64,000 nucleotides of DNA, from positions 1 through 64,000 of the forward strand of contig NZ_DATBBJ010000099.1 of assembly GCF_036271055.1 (NCBI RefSeq), written 5' to 3'. The stretch is from Scandinavium sp036271055 (GTDB lineage Bacteria > Pseudomonadota > Gammaproteobacteria > Enterobacterales > Enterobacteriaceae). Below the pieces are notes generated by a model, which ran no database searches, was not told where the DNA came from, and worked only from the letters and a program-made list of their open reading frames with translations. Positions 44,526-53,560 of this stretch are shown here, in pieces. The position numbers and the translations under genes are program-made. Within the stretch, counting starts at the first letter, position 1; the number at the start of each line of letters is the position of its first letter.

Positions 44526-45554
44526 TTAGCGGTGGGATTTGCCCGGCATGCGCGGGTCGTCTTTGTATTCGGCTGTGGCAATCCACGCCGCACAGAATAG
44601 CGTCAGGCGGGCGAAGAAATAGAAGAACGCCATGATGCCCAGAACCGAACCGAAGGCCGCACCGGACGGGGATTTCACCAGCGCAGGCAGTGTCCAGGTC
44701 ATGATGATTTTAATCACTTCAAAACCGATAGCCGCAATAAAAGTGCCGCGAATCAGCGCTTTTCGGCGCGGACGATGACGCGGTAAGCGCCAGAAAATCC
44801 AGAAAAACAGCAGATAGTTGGCGAGAATCGAAATGGCGAGGCCAATCAGTCGCCACGCGGGTTTCAGCCACTCAATCGCATCCAGGTGCAGCGCCGAGAT
44901 AATCATCTGCTGCGCAGACCCGGCGACTGAGGTGATGGAGAGAGTCACAACCAGCGCGACCAGCAGACCAATCAGCGAAATGAAATCGCGAAAATACTTA
45001 ACCCAAATTTTCTCCTGGTCTTGCGGCGTGCGTTCCCACACATCGCGCGACTGGGCGCGAATCGCTTCACGCAGGTTCCCCATCCAGTTAACGCCCGAAT
45101 ACAGCGCGACTAACAGGCCGACAATCCCAACGGTCGTGCGCTGTTGAACCGCTGTGCTGATGGTGTTTTTCAGCGTCGCGGCGAGCATGGGGTCGCTGAC
45201 GTTAAGCAGGATTTTGTCGAAAATGTCCTGCAACAGTGTCGGGTGCGAGGCAAGAACAAAACCGGCTGCCGCAAATGACACCATCAGAATTGGGATCATC
45301 GACAGGAAGGAGAAATAGGTGATGGCCGCGCCAAACTGGTTGCCAAGCCTGTCGTTGAAACGTTCGGCGGCACGGATCAGGTGGGCGATAAACGGCTGGC
45401 GCTGCACTTTTTGCGCCGTGCCTGTGGCTTTACTCAGGGCACCGCTGGCCCGCTGTTTCATGCCCGTTTTGGATGCCTCTTCCGTATCCATTTTCCTGAC
45501 GGGGTCGTACTCGAGATCCTGAGTGGGGCGTTTTGCGTCGTTGTCCGGCGTCAT
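44526..45554 (-). CDS. yhjD: YihY/BrkB-family inner-membrane protein YhjD
   Basis: 342 residues from the ATG at 45554; an ATG three codons upstream (45563) has the AGGA too close. A charged cytoplasmic N-terminus (about 60 residues) is followed by six hydrophobic segments. The family has an uncertain function. In E. coli, mutations in yhjD can suppress loss of the lipid A flippase MsbA, which suggests a link to lipid transport. Confidence 0.9.
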   Translation of the reverse strand: MTPDNDAKRPTQDLEYDPVRKMDTEEASKTGMKQRASGALSKATGTAQKVQRQPFIAHLIRAAERFNDRLGNQFGAAITYFSFLSMIPILMVSFAAAGFVLASHPTLLQDIFDKILLNVSDPMLAATLKNTISTAVQQRTTVGIVGLLVALYSGVNWMGNLREAIRAQSRDVWERTPQDQEKIWVKYFRDFISLIGLLVALVVTLSITSVAGSAQQMIISALHLDAIEWLKPAWRLIGLAISILANYLLFFWIFWRLPRHRPRRKALIRGTFIAAIGFEVIKIIMTWTLPALVKSPSGAAFGSVLGIMAFFYFFARLTLFCAAWIATAEYKDDPRMPGKSHR

Positions 45555-45635
45555 CAGGTGCATATTCCTTATTTTAACAACCTAAACGAAATTATAGACG
45601 ATGAGGTGCTGAAAATTGACGGAAACTCATGCTGT

Positions 45636-46535
45636 TCAGTCCACATAGCTTTTTAAAATTTCCGTTAACCATTCCATAAACAGATGAACGCGACGTGAAA
45701 GATTGCGACGGTGCGGGTAAATGAGCGACACCGGCATCGGCTCCGGACGGTAATTCGGCAGAATTTCGACCAGCGTTCCACTGCGCAATGCTGCTTTTAC
45801 GCCAACGCGTGGCACCTGAATAATCCCAAGCCCTGCAAGGCAGGCCGCGTGGTAGGTTTCGGTGCTGTTGACCGTTAACACACCGCCGGTTTTCAACCAG
45901 CGGGTCTGATTATCACTGCTGATTTCAAAGCCCTGTGGGCGCACACCGAGGCTGGTGGCGTAGTGAACCAGCGCATGGCTATCAAGATCTTCGAGCGTTT
46001 CCGGATAGCCAAAACGCGCCAGATAATCTGGGCTGGCGCAATTAATAACGGTCAGTTTACCGATCGGGCGCGCCACTAATCCGGAGTCTTTCAGCGTCCC
46101 CACGCGTACTACGCAGTCGAATCCTTCCCGAATCACATCCACCAGGCGGTCGCTGCTGCTTAGTTCCAGTTCAATGCCCGGATACTGTTGCAGAAACGTC
46201 GGCAGTTTTGGAATGATTAAATTTCGAGCAACGCCGACGGGCATATCAACACGCAGCCGTCCACTGATGCTGGTGGGGTCATGCTGGAACATCCCGTCGA
46301 GTTCATCGAGGTTACTGAGTAAATCTTTGGCGCGTTCGTAATAGACCATGCCATCTTGCGTAAGCTGCACGCGGCGGGTGGTGCGGTGTAAAAGGCGTAC
46401 GCCGAGCAGGTTTTCCAGCGCCTGGATTTGACGCGATACGCTGCCTTTTGGCAGGCCGAGCGACTCTGCCGCGCGCGAAAAACTCTCCAGTTCCGCGACG
46501 CGAATAAACAGCTGCATTGCGTGAATTTTATCCAT
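45636..46535 (-). CDS. yhjC: LysR-family transcriptional regulator YhjC
   Basis: 299 residues from the ATG at 46535, which gives the typical N-terminus MDKIHAMQLFIRVAELES. A helix-turn-helix (SFSRAAESLGLPKGSVSRQIQALE) precedes a two-lobed periplasmic-binding-protein-like effector domain. The target is unknown, but the divergent SDR gene 118 bp away is the natural candidate, since LysR regulators usually control the divergent neighbour. An upstream in-frame start at 46568 is less likely. Confidence 0.9.
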   Translation of the reverse strand: MDKIHAMQLFIRVAELESFSRAAESLGLPKGSVSRQIQALENLLGVRLLHRTTRRVQLTQDGMVYYERAKDLLSNLDELDGMFQHDPTSISGRLRVDMPVGVARNLIIPKLPTFLQQYPGIELELSSSDRLVDVIREGFDCVVRVGTLKDSGLVARPIGKLTVINCASPDYLARFGYPETLEDLDSHALVHYATSLGVRPQGFEISSDNQTRWLKTGGVLTVNSTETYHAACLAGLGIIQVPRVGVKAALRSGTLVEILPNYRPEPMPVSLIYPHRRNLSRRVHLFMEWLTEILKSYVD

Positions 46536-46653
46536 AGCCAACGCCTTTTGTTGTTCTGATTGAAACAATGAAACGTAATTTACCGTCTTTATTGACTATA
46601 TGTAACCTAATAAGCTCTCTCTCACTGATTACTTATCCGAAATGAGGTGGGTT

Positions 46654-47412
46654 ATGACTCAACGTATTGCTTTAATCACTGGCGGTAGCCGTGGGCTGGG
46701 AAAAAATGCGGCGCTGAAGCTAGCGGCGAAAGGAATTCATATTGTGCTGACGTACAACAGCAATCAACAGGAAGCGCAAAAAGTTGTCGCGGAAATTGAA
46801 CAACTTGGCGTTAAAGCCGCTGCATTACAGCTGAATGTCGCCGATGTCTCTGGGTTCGAACATTTTGCCGAACAGGTACAGAAAACGCTGCAACAGATCT
46901 GGCAGCGTGACACGTTTGATTATTTAGTGAACAACGCCGGAATTGGTTTATACGGTGCGTTTGCTGAGACCAGCGAGGCGGTGTTTGATGAATTAATGAA
47001 CATCCACTTTAAAGGCCCGTTCTTCCTGACGCAGCGTCTGTTGCCGATGATTCAGGATGGCGGTCGCATTCTGAATGTTTCGACAGGGCTGGCACGTTTT
47101 GCGCTCCCGGGGTTTGCGGCGTATGCCTCGATGAAAGGCGCGATGGAAGTGCTGACGCGCTATCAGGCCAAAGAGTTGGGCGCGCGCGGGATTTCGGTCA
47201 ATATCATCGCCCCTGGCGCAATTGAAACCGATTTTGGTGGTGGACGCGTACGTGATAACGCCGAGATGAATCAGCATATCGCCGCTCAAACGGCGCTGGG
47301 CCGCACCGGCCTCCCGGACGATATTGGTGGCGCAATCGCGGCCCTGCTCAGCGATGAGTTGGGTTGGATGAACGCTCAGCGTATCGAGGTTTCAGGCGGT
47401 ATGTTCCTGTAA
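46654..47412 (+). CDS. Short-chain dehydrogenase/reductase
   Basis: 252 residues from the ATG at 46654 (GAGGTGG precedes it). The Rossmann motif is TGGSRGLG (residues 9-16), with NNAG at strand 4 and the catalytic YxxxK at YASMK. The C-terminal end SGGMFL is usual for 3-ketoacyl-ACP-reductase-like SDRs. The substrate is unknown. It diverges from yhjC and is probably controlled by it. E. coli does not have this gene at this site. Confidence 0.88.
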   Translation: MTQRIALITGGSRGLGKNAALKLAAKGIHIVLTYNSNQQEAQKVVAEIEQLGVKAAALQLNVADVSGFEHFAEQVQKTLQQIWQRDTFDYLVNNAGIGLYGAFAETSEAVFDELMNIHFKGPFFLTQRLLPMIQDGGRILNVSTGLARFALPGFAAYASMKGAMEVLTRYQAKELGARGISVNIIAPGAIETDFGGGRVRDNAEMNQHIAAQTALGRTGLPDDIGGAIAALLSDELGWMNAQRIEVSGGMFL

Positions 47413-47446
47413 TTTCTACACAGGTAGACGCGCGCCACAGGGCAGT

Positions 47447-47522
47447 TTTGCCTGATGGCGCTGCGCTTAACAGGCCTGTGGTCCAGTCATGTAGGCCCAT
47501 GCAAGCGAAGCGCCGCTGGGCA
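47447..47522. repeat. REP pair between the SDR and GNAT genes
   Basis: A forward element (GCCTGATGGCGCTGCGC, 47449-47478) is followed by an inverted one (TGTAGGCCCATGCAAGCG ... GCCGCTGGGCA, 47490-47522). The second closely resembles the inverted REP at 251-284. Confidence 0.7.
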
Positions 47523-47523
47523 T

Positions 47524-48054
47524 TCAGCGTTGATATTCGCTGCGCAACAATCCCAACAGCCAGTCGTTATGCCATTTTCCGGCCAGCCAAAAGTTTTCCC
47601 GCAGTTCCCCTTCCAGAACAAAGCCTGTTTTTTCCAGAACGCGACGCGATGCCATGTTTCCGGCCGTCACCGTGGCGGTTAGCCGTCGCACTTCACCAGC
47701 GGCGAAGGCAAAATCACACACTGCACGTAACGACTCCGTGGCAAACCCCTTTCCCTGGGCAACAGGGGCAAAAATAAAACCCACTTCTGCACAGTCTGTT
47801 TCCCGATGGATATAGCCCGTCACGCCGAGCGGTTCACCCGTCTCTGTTTCCCGAACCACCAGGCTTAGCCAGTGCGCCGCACCCGGCGTCCAGTCCGGCA
47901 ATCGCGACTCAAAGATTTCTCGAATCTGGCTTTCCGTTCGTGGTTCAGACACGTAACGCATGACGTCAGCGTTCTGTTGCAGTGCCAAAAAGAACGGCCA
48001 GTCTGCTTCGCACAGTGATTCACAACTCAGCCTTGGGGTGGCGATTTGTATCAT
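47524..48054 (-). CDS. GNAT acetyltransferase (RimJ/RimL-like)
   Basis: 176 residues. It is an Acetyltransf_3-type fold, starting IATPRLSCESLCEADWPFFLAL; the acetyl-CoA pyrophosphate loop is at APVAQGKGFATESL, and NMASRRVLEKTGFVLEGELRE is the usual C-terminal motif. The acceptor is unknown. The first codons of this gene are found again at 49801-49865 as a stub. Confidence 0.88.
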   Translation of the reverse strand: MIQIATPRLSCESLCEADWPFFLALQQNADVMRYVSEPRTESQIREIFESRLPDWTPGAAHWLSLVVRETETGEPLGVTGYIHRETDCAEVGFIFAPVAQGKGFATESLRAVCDFAFAAGEVRRLTATVTAGNMASRRVLEKTGFVLEGELRENFWLAGKWHNDWLLGLLRSEYQR

Positions 48055-48197
48055 CGTATTTACTCCGGTGACTTTTAGCGGTTTATAGACGGATTAGCGC
48101 GCAGGACTCTGATGTAATCTATTCTTAACTGTCTAATAACAAAAATAAAACCTGGTAATTAACATGGTTAATTAATTTAGCTTAGGTAAGGAAATCG
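48055..48197 (+). promoter_or_regulatory. Upstream region of the first STY4199-like gene
   Basis: This gap is shared with the GNAT gene, which it diverges from. It is matched by 49866-50010 upstream of the second copy, including the TTTTAGCGGTTTATAG block and the TAGGTAAGGAAAT ribosome-binding region just before each ATG. AAGGAA is the ribosome-binding site. I cannot assign a -35/-10 with confidence. Confidence 0.45.
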
Positions 48198-49790
48198 ATG
48201 CACACGGCATCACACTATTCCGGCGATCAATTTGAGCATTGTCTGGTGATGATCCGCCAGGCGGGAGTGGAGATCCTCTCCCTGTTGAAAGTCCATACCG
48301 CTGAAGCCAAAGATCTCCGCTGGTTCCTGGAACAAATGGAACAGGCACGCCTGAATCTGGGCGGGTGGGCAAACGTGGCCCGCCGGTTAAACCTCAATGA
48401 TGCTCAGCTCAGCGATTTTACGCTGCAATTGCGTCACCTTCAGCAAATCGTGCCGGTGTATGAAAGCGGCCAGGCGGTAAGTGAAAATCAGCTGATCGCC
48501 GCGTTACGTTTTTCTGCGGCGCTGGAGTTTGTACGCAAGCGGCAGCCGCTGCTGACCTTTACCTCCATTTCAGGTGATGACAGCGACGAACGGCAGGAGC
48601 AGGCCCAACGGCAAATGCGGGCGCTCACCTTGACCCTCAAGGCGCTGATCAATCAGGCGTTTCCTGATGCCACCCGTCTCAATGATTTCCTTAAACTGCA
48701 GTTTGGTGCTGACAGCGTGCGCCAGTGGCTCGCCAACAGCGAGGCAGGAAATATTCTGTCGGGGATGCAGTTCAGTGAGCTGGCGCTGTTGGTCATCGAT
48801 AAAAAAACGTTTGCCCGCCACTATTCCTCTTTGTTTAACGCGGCGGCGGCGCTGACGTTTCTGGCGGAACAGCGTGTGACGCTGCATGCGTTTCTGGAAG
48901 ATTGTCGGGTGATGCGTAATGCCATTCTGGCCCAGCGCCCGTTGACAACCACCGAGCTGGCGCTGCTCGATAATTATCTGCACCAGATTGCTGGCCCTAT
49001 CCAGCGCGCGTTTGAACAGGGGCGAACCCGCATTAATCCGGCGTCGTTTATAGCCGTAGACAGCAGCGAACTGCATCATTTCTGGGAACATGCGCGCAGC
49101 AAAGATCGTGCTTTGGGCGGCGATAACCAGCCGGTGCCTGAGGGTATCGACCCGCCTAAGAAAGCGAAAGTCAGCGACCCGGCGGAGCGAGAGCAGCTGA
49201 TTTCTTCACTGCTGTGGGGCGTGGTCGGCCTGGTGATACTGGTGATGGCGTTGGGATCGCTGTGGATGTTCAGCAACAGCACGCCAGAAGAATCGGTCGC
49301 CCAGGCCCACGACACATTCGCGGGATCCTCGGAACAGGGCGAGGGAGTACTGACGCCACGGGATAAGCTGGCTCAGAAGGGGATCCGATGGGATATCAAC
49401 AATCTGCGAGCGGCTATCGATCGCAACGATATCTACGTGACGACGCTCTTTTTGCAGGGTGGAATGAACTGGCAGCTCTCATGGACCGAGCAGGCACAGG
49501 CTTTCCGTTATGATCAGGTGCTGGCGCTGCTGCTGCGCTATCGGCTGCAAATGGATGAGCCTAAACCTTGCCGCCGCTTTATCTCAAACCTGAGCCATGC
49601 CATGGCAGCCGGCGAATCCTTAACCTCGATCCGCAAATCCTATCTGCAGGCATTTTGTTCCTCGCCCGGCGTGGTGGCACGCCAGCGCTATAACGTCTCG
49701 CAGGCGCAGCGACGGGCAGATGCCACGCCGAACGAAGAGAATAAAAAATGGCTAACTATTCAGTCTGCTATTTACGATGTCATCAATTAA
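48198..49790 (+). CDS. STY4199-like HEPN-type membrane protein, copy 1
   Basis: 530 residues. I recognise it as the STY4199 family (annotated as HEPN-domain-containing in enterics), with no known function. The N-terminal about 300 residues are all alpha-helical; the HEPN-like RN motif is at Arg240-Asn241, but the catalytic His position (RNxxxH) holds Ala245, so RNase activity is doubtful. One membrane helix follows (about 334-357). The C-terminal about 165 residues include LTPRDKLA, AIDRNDIYVTTLFLQGGMNW (ankyrin-like in pattern) and conserved Cys residues. It would leave the helical domain on one side of the inner membrane and the C-terminal domain on the other. A paralogue follows in tandem. 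Confidence 0.8.
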   Translation: MHTASHYSGDQFEHCLVMIRQAGVEILSLLKVHTAEAKDLRWFLEQMEQARLNLGGWANVARRLNLNDAQLSDFTLQLRHLQQIVPVYESGQAVSENQLIAALRFSAALEFVRKRQPLLTFTSISGDDSDERQEQAQRQMRALTLTLKALINQAFPDATRLNDFLKLQFGADSVRQWLANSEAGNILSGMQFSELALLVIDKKTFARHYSSLFNAAAALTFLAEQRVTLHAFLEDCRVMRNAILAQRPLTTTELALLDNYLHQIAGPIQRAFEQGRTRINPASFIAVDSSELHHFWEHARSKDRALGGDNQPVPEGIDPPKKAKVSDPAEREQLISSLLWGVVGLVILVMALGSLWMFSNSTPEESVAQAHDTFAGSSEQGEGVLTPRDKLAQKGIRWDINNLRAAIDRNDIYVTTLFLQGGMNWQLSWTEQAQAFRYDQVLALLLRYRLQMDEPKPCRRFISNLSHAMAAGESLTSIRKSYLQAFCSSPGVVARQRYNVSQAQRRADATPNEENKKWLTIQSAIYDVIN

Positions 49791-49800
49791 CGGCGAGCGT

Positions 49801-49865
49801 AAAGAAGGGCCAGTCTGCTTCATACAGTGATTCTCAGCTCATCCTTGAGGGGGGATTTTTATCAT
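49801..49865 (-). pseudogene. Stub of the GNAT gene's first codons
   Basis: This stretch matches 47989-48054, the 5' end of the GNAT gene, base by base apart from scattered changes (shared core CCAGTCTGCTTC and the CAT start complement). It starts about 11 bases after the copy 1 stop, at the junction of the tandem duplication. The rest of the gene is missing. Confidence 0.8.
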
Positions 49866-50010
49866 CGTATTAACTCCGGTGATTTTTAGCGGTTTATAGG
49901 CCAATTGCACGCCAATAGAATGATGTAGTCTAATTCCCGGCTGTATAAAAATAAAACTAAAACCTTGTAATTTACATGGTAAATTAATTTTGATTAGGTA
50001 AGGAAATTAG

Positions 50011-51597
50011 ATGCACACAGCATCATTTAATTCTGGCAGGCAGTTTGAACAATGTGTGAGTGTTGTTCGCCAGGCAGGGATGGAAATTCTTTCCCTATTG
50101 GACGTACATACTGCAGAAGTGAAAGATCTGCGTTGGTTTCAGGAGCAACTAGAACAGGCCCGGCTGAATCTGGGGGGATGGGCAAATGTCGCCCAACGGT
50201 TAAACCTCAATGATGCTCAACTCAGCGATTTTATCCTCCAGTTGCACCGTGTTCGGCAAGTCATACCGGTGTATGAGCGTGGGCAGGCGATTAATCAAGA
50301 TCAGATGATCGCGGTGCTGCGCTTTGCAGCAGCCCAAGAATTTATACGCCAGCGCCAGCCGCTGCTGACGTTTGCCTCGGTGTCTGGTGCCGACGGTAAG
50401 GTATATCAGGAGCGAGCGCAGCGACAAATGCGTGCGCTGACATTGACGATGAAGGGATTAATTAACCAGGCCTATCCCGATCAATCAGGGCTAAATAATT
50501 TTCTCGAACGGCAGTTTGGGGCTGATAAAGTCCGTCACTGGTTGGCGAACAGCGATCCCGGGGATACGCTTTCCGGGATGCAGTTTAGTGAGCTGGCGCT
50601 GATTATCGTTGATAAAAAGACTTTCCTCCGCTACTACTCATCGATTTTTAATATGGCGTCGACGTTGACGTTTCTGGCAGAACGACAGGTCACACTGCAT
50701 ACTTTCCTCGAAGATTGCCGGGTGATGCGCAACGCGATTTTGGAGCGGCGCCCACTGACCGCCATCGAAATAGCGCTGCTTGACAACTATCTGCAACAAA
50801 TTACTGAGCCAATACAGCGTGCTTTTAAGCTCGGACACACTGAGATCGATCCGGCTGCGTTTATGGCGATAGACAGCAATGAACTGCACCGATTCTGGGA
50901 ACTTGCCCGTCACAAAGACCACTTACTGGGTGGTGATCTCTTGCCGATCCGTGAAAATATCGAACCGCCGCAAAAACGTTCGACGCACAACCAGCAAGAG
51001 CATAAAGAGTTAATTTCGACGGCTCTGTGGAGCACTGTGGGCATTACTATCATGGTGGTCAGCTTCGCCGTGCTATGCATGTTCAGCGATGCCACGCCTG
51101 AAGAACCGGTCATACAAGCCCAGGAAGTTCATCTCCCCGAGCCCAATCACAAAGTGCTGACACCGCGAGATAAACTGGCGGAGGAAGGGATCCATTGGGA
51201 TACTGGCAATCTTCGTTCAGCCATCGATCGTAACGATGTAGACGTAACAAGGCTGTTTTTACAGGGCGGCATGAACTGGCAACTGGCATGGACAGACCAT
51301 GCACAATCCTTTCATCACGAAGAAGTACTGGAACTGTTGCTGGCCCATCGTCGGCAAATGGAAGAGCACAAACCCTGCCATCGTTTTATCGCCAGCCTTA
51401 GTCATGCCATGGCCCGGGGTGAACCCTTGATGCCGATACAAAAATCGTATTTGCATGCGTTTTGTAGTGTGCCAGAGGAGATAGCACATCAACGCTCCAG
51501 CGTCTCCCAGGCAAAAAAACGGGCCCTGGCGAAGCCGGACGCGCAGAATAAAAAATGGCTAACCATTCAGTCAGCCATTTATAGCGCCATCGATTAA
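50011..51597 (+). CDS. STY4199-like HEPN-type membrane protein, copy 2
   Basis: 528 residues, aligned over its whole length with copy 1: 47 of the first 60 residues are identical, and the C-terminal LTPRDKLAEEGIHWD ... LFLQGGMNWQL block is almost the same. The RN motif is again at 240-241, with Glu245 in place of the catalytic His. The membrane helix is at about 334-357 (LWSTVGITIMVVSFAVLCMF). Its start lies 1813 bases after that of copy 1. The gene ends 5 bp before treF, which converges on it. Both copies are intact, which suggests both are kept by selection or the duplication is fairly recent; the many amino-acid changes argue against a very recent one. Confidence 0.8.
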   Translation: MHTASFNSGRQFEQCVSVVRQAGMEILSLLDVHTAEVKDLRWFQEQLEQARLNLGGWANVAQRLNLNDAQLSDFILQLHRVRQVIPVYERGQAINQDQMIAVLRFAAAQEFIRQRQPLLTFASVSGADGKVYQERAQRQMRALTLTMKGLINQAYPDQSGLNNFLERQFGADKVRHWLANSDPGDTLSGMQFSELALIIVDKKTFLRYYSSIFNMASTLTFLAERQVTLHTFLEDCRVMRNAILERRPLTAIEIALLDNYLQQITEPIQRAFKLGHTEIDPAAFMAIDSNELHRFWELARHKDHLLGGDLLPIRENIEPPQKRSTHNQQEHKELISTALWSTVGITIMVVSFAVLCMFSDATPEEPVIQAQEVHLPEPNHKVLTPRDKLAEEGIHWDTGNLRSAIDRNDVDVTRLFLQGGMNWQLAWTDHAQSFHHEEVLELLLAHRRQMEEHKPCHRFIASLSHAMARGEPLMPIQKSYLHAFCSVPEEIAHQRSSVSQAKKRALAKPDAQNKKWLTIQSAIYSAID

Positions 51598-51602
51598 CGG
51601 CG

Positions 51603-53255
51603 TTATGGCTCGCCATACAGGCCAATTAATCGGCGTACAACGCCATTGGTCCAGCCGAAACCATCCTGTAAGGGATATTCACCCCCGCCCCCTTCGCGGG
51701 GCGTGCCGCTGGCGATATGGTATTTCTCAATCAGCTTATAATGACGCTGATAAAAATGGTTGACCGTTTTCAGCCAGCTACGGGCGATTTCGTCGCCCAG
51801 CGTGTCGTTTCCGTACAGTTTGAAGCCCTGAATCGCCATCCACTGTAGCGGCGCCCAGCCGTTGGGGAAATCCCACTGTTCGCCGCTGTCATACTCCGTC
51901 GCCAGGATCCCGCCCGGTGTCAGCAGGCGCGTACGTACCGCGGTGTCGAGTTTATCTGCTTGTTCATGGGTGGCCATACCAACATACAGCGGCACCATGC
52001 TGGCGGCTGAAAATAGCCCCAGCTCTTCGCGCCGCCAGTCGTAATCGCGAAAACAGCCCTGTTCGTTATCCCACAGATAACGGGTGACGGCTGCCCGGCG
52101 TTCACTGGCCTTGTGGCGGAATTCCGTCTCGGTTTCCCGATCGCCTTTTAAACCGGAAATATTGGCGATGGTGTTTTCCAGTTTGAACAGAAAAGCGTTC
52201 AAATCTATCGGGATAAATTGCGTGGTGCGGATACTTGCCAGGCGAGTTGTGTCCCGTAGCCAGCGCGAGGAGTAATCCCAGCCGGATTCCGCACCTGCGC
52301 GTAAATCGCGATAGACCTCATTCGGTGGACGGCCTGAATGGCGTGCGGTTTCCACGTCTTCCAGCCAGGATTCATCTCGTGGCGTGTCGCGGTCATCCCA
52401 GTAGCGATTGAGCAGCGATCCGTCCGGCATGCGTACAACGTGCCGCCAGGCTTGATTCGGTAGCAGATTGCCCGAGCCATCCATCCAGAAGTTGTACTCC
52501 ATTTTGAGATGGTCAAGATAGCGCTTCGCACCGCGCACGCCATCTTCCTCGAACAGTTCCACCATCAGAGCGAAAACCGGTGGCTGTGAGCGGCTGAGAT
52601 AATACGTGCGGTTACCGTTTGGAATATGGCCGTAGCGCTCGATCATCCAGGCGAAGTTATCCGCCATGCACTTGAGTAAATCTTCACGTCCGCTTTCCGC
52701 AAGACCCAACATGGTGAAGTAGGAATCCCAATAATAGGTCTCGGTGAAGCGCCCGCCGGGAACGATATAGGATTGCGGGAGTGCGAGTAGCGAAGACCAG
52801 GGAATATGGTCCTGCGGCTCGCGAGTCAGGATCGGCCACAGGGTTTCGATGTGTTCTTTTAAGGTCTTGTTAGGATCGGAAACATAGTCGTCGCCATTCC
52901 CTTCCGGCAGCCAGAAATGTTCTTCGACAAAGGCTCGCAGGTTAAAGCCCGGCAAACGTTTCTGCTGACGAAAGCGGATCAGGATATCCAGCGGATCCAT
53001 TTTCGGCGCGCAGTCGGGAAAGGTTTTACTGTCGGCAAAAATCCGCGCGGCCTGGACACGCTCAAACAGTTCAAGATAACGGTCGGCGGGGGTGAGCGCA
53101 TCGGATGCGGGCATCCCCTCGATCATTTCCGGTTCCGGCTCGACCTCGAACATTTCATCCAGTTTTAACTCGCACGGATCCGTGAGGTAGCAAAGCTCAG
53201 CTTCAAGTGCCTGCGCTTCGTCGGTGTCCGGGTTACGTAATTTCTGGTTGAACAT
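51603..53255 (-). CDS. treF: Cytoplasmic trehalase TreF
   Basis: 550 residues (549 in E. coli), no signal peptide. It is a GH37 trehalase; both family signatures are present: PGGRFTETYYWDSYF and QWDFPNGWAPLQ. Catalytic Asp and Glu regions (GAESGWDYSSRW and PREGGGGEYPLQDGFGWTNGV) are intact. It splits trehalose to two glucoses after osmotic stress. It converges on the STY4199-like copy 2. Confidence 0.97.
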   Translation of the reverse strand: MFNQKLRNPDTDEAQALEAELCYLTDPCELKLDEMFEVEPEPEMIEGMPASDALTPADRYLELFERVQAARIFADSKTFPDCAPKMDPLDILIRFRQQKRLPGFNLRAFVEEHFWLPEGNGDDYVSDPNKTLKEHIETLWPILTREPQDHIPWSSLLALPQSYIVPGGRFTETYYWDSYFTMLGLAESGREDLLKCMADNFAWMIERYGHIPNGNRTYYLSRSQPPVFALMVELFEEDGVRGAKRYLDHLKMEYNFWMDGSGNLLPNQAWRHVVRMPDGSLLNRYWDDRDTPRDESWLEDVETARHSGRPPNEVYRDLRAGAESGWDYSSRWLRDTTRLASIRTTQFIPIDLNAFLFKLENTIANISGLKGDRETETEFRHKASERRAAVTRYLWDNEQGCFRDYDWRREELGLFSAASMVPLYVGMATHEQADKLDTAVRTRLLTPGGILATEYDSGEQWDFPNGWAPLQWMAIQGFKLYGNDTLGDEIARSWLKTVNHFYQRHYKLIEKYHIASGTPREGGGGEYPLQDGFGWTNGVVRRLIGLYGEP

Positions 53256-53560
53256 AACGGTAAAAACCTCCGGATAGCGTCAAAACAAATTGCCGGGAAA
53301 AATCCGGCGCTCTATTAAGCGTAGACATTCGCTTCGATCTTCGGAAACGAAAGCGTGCGCTTCATCACATTTCTTGGTTTATCTCTGTTTGTGCTTTTCG
53401 GTTAATCTCATGTTTTCACAGAATAATCATGGAAAACGAGGCATAGTGAACGTTCTTCACTTTCAGAGCTTTCACTTTGCAACGAATTGTGAATAACGGT
53501 AGGGTGAGCCGCTCGCTATTTCGTCATTCTCCACCTCTTTATCTCAACAGGAAGGCAATA
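53256..53560. promoter_or_regulatory. Divergent gap between treF and the serine hydrolase gene
   Basis: About 305 bases must hold both promoters. I see AT-rich stretches around 53370-53430 but no pair of hexamers I would defend. Short open frames here have no ribosome-binding sites. Confidence 0.35.

Larger units (their letters stand above)
47989..51602 (+). repeat. Head-to-tail tandem duplication of about 1.8 kb
   Basis: Unit 1 runs from about 47989 (inside the GNAT gene) to about 49795; unit 2 from about 49801 to about 51602. Each unit holds the GNAT 5' end, the intergenic region and a full STY4199-like gene, ending just after the stop in TAACGGCG. The offset between matched bases is 1811-1813 throughout. 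Confidence 0.8.

Noticed and set aside
53290..53496. 68-codon plus-strand frame upstream of the serine hydrolase
   Set aside because: No ribosome-binding site, unremarkable sequence, and it overlaps the control region of treF.
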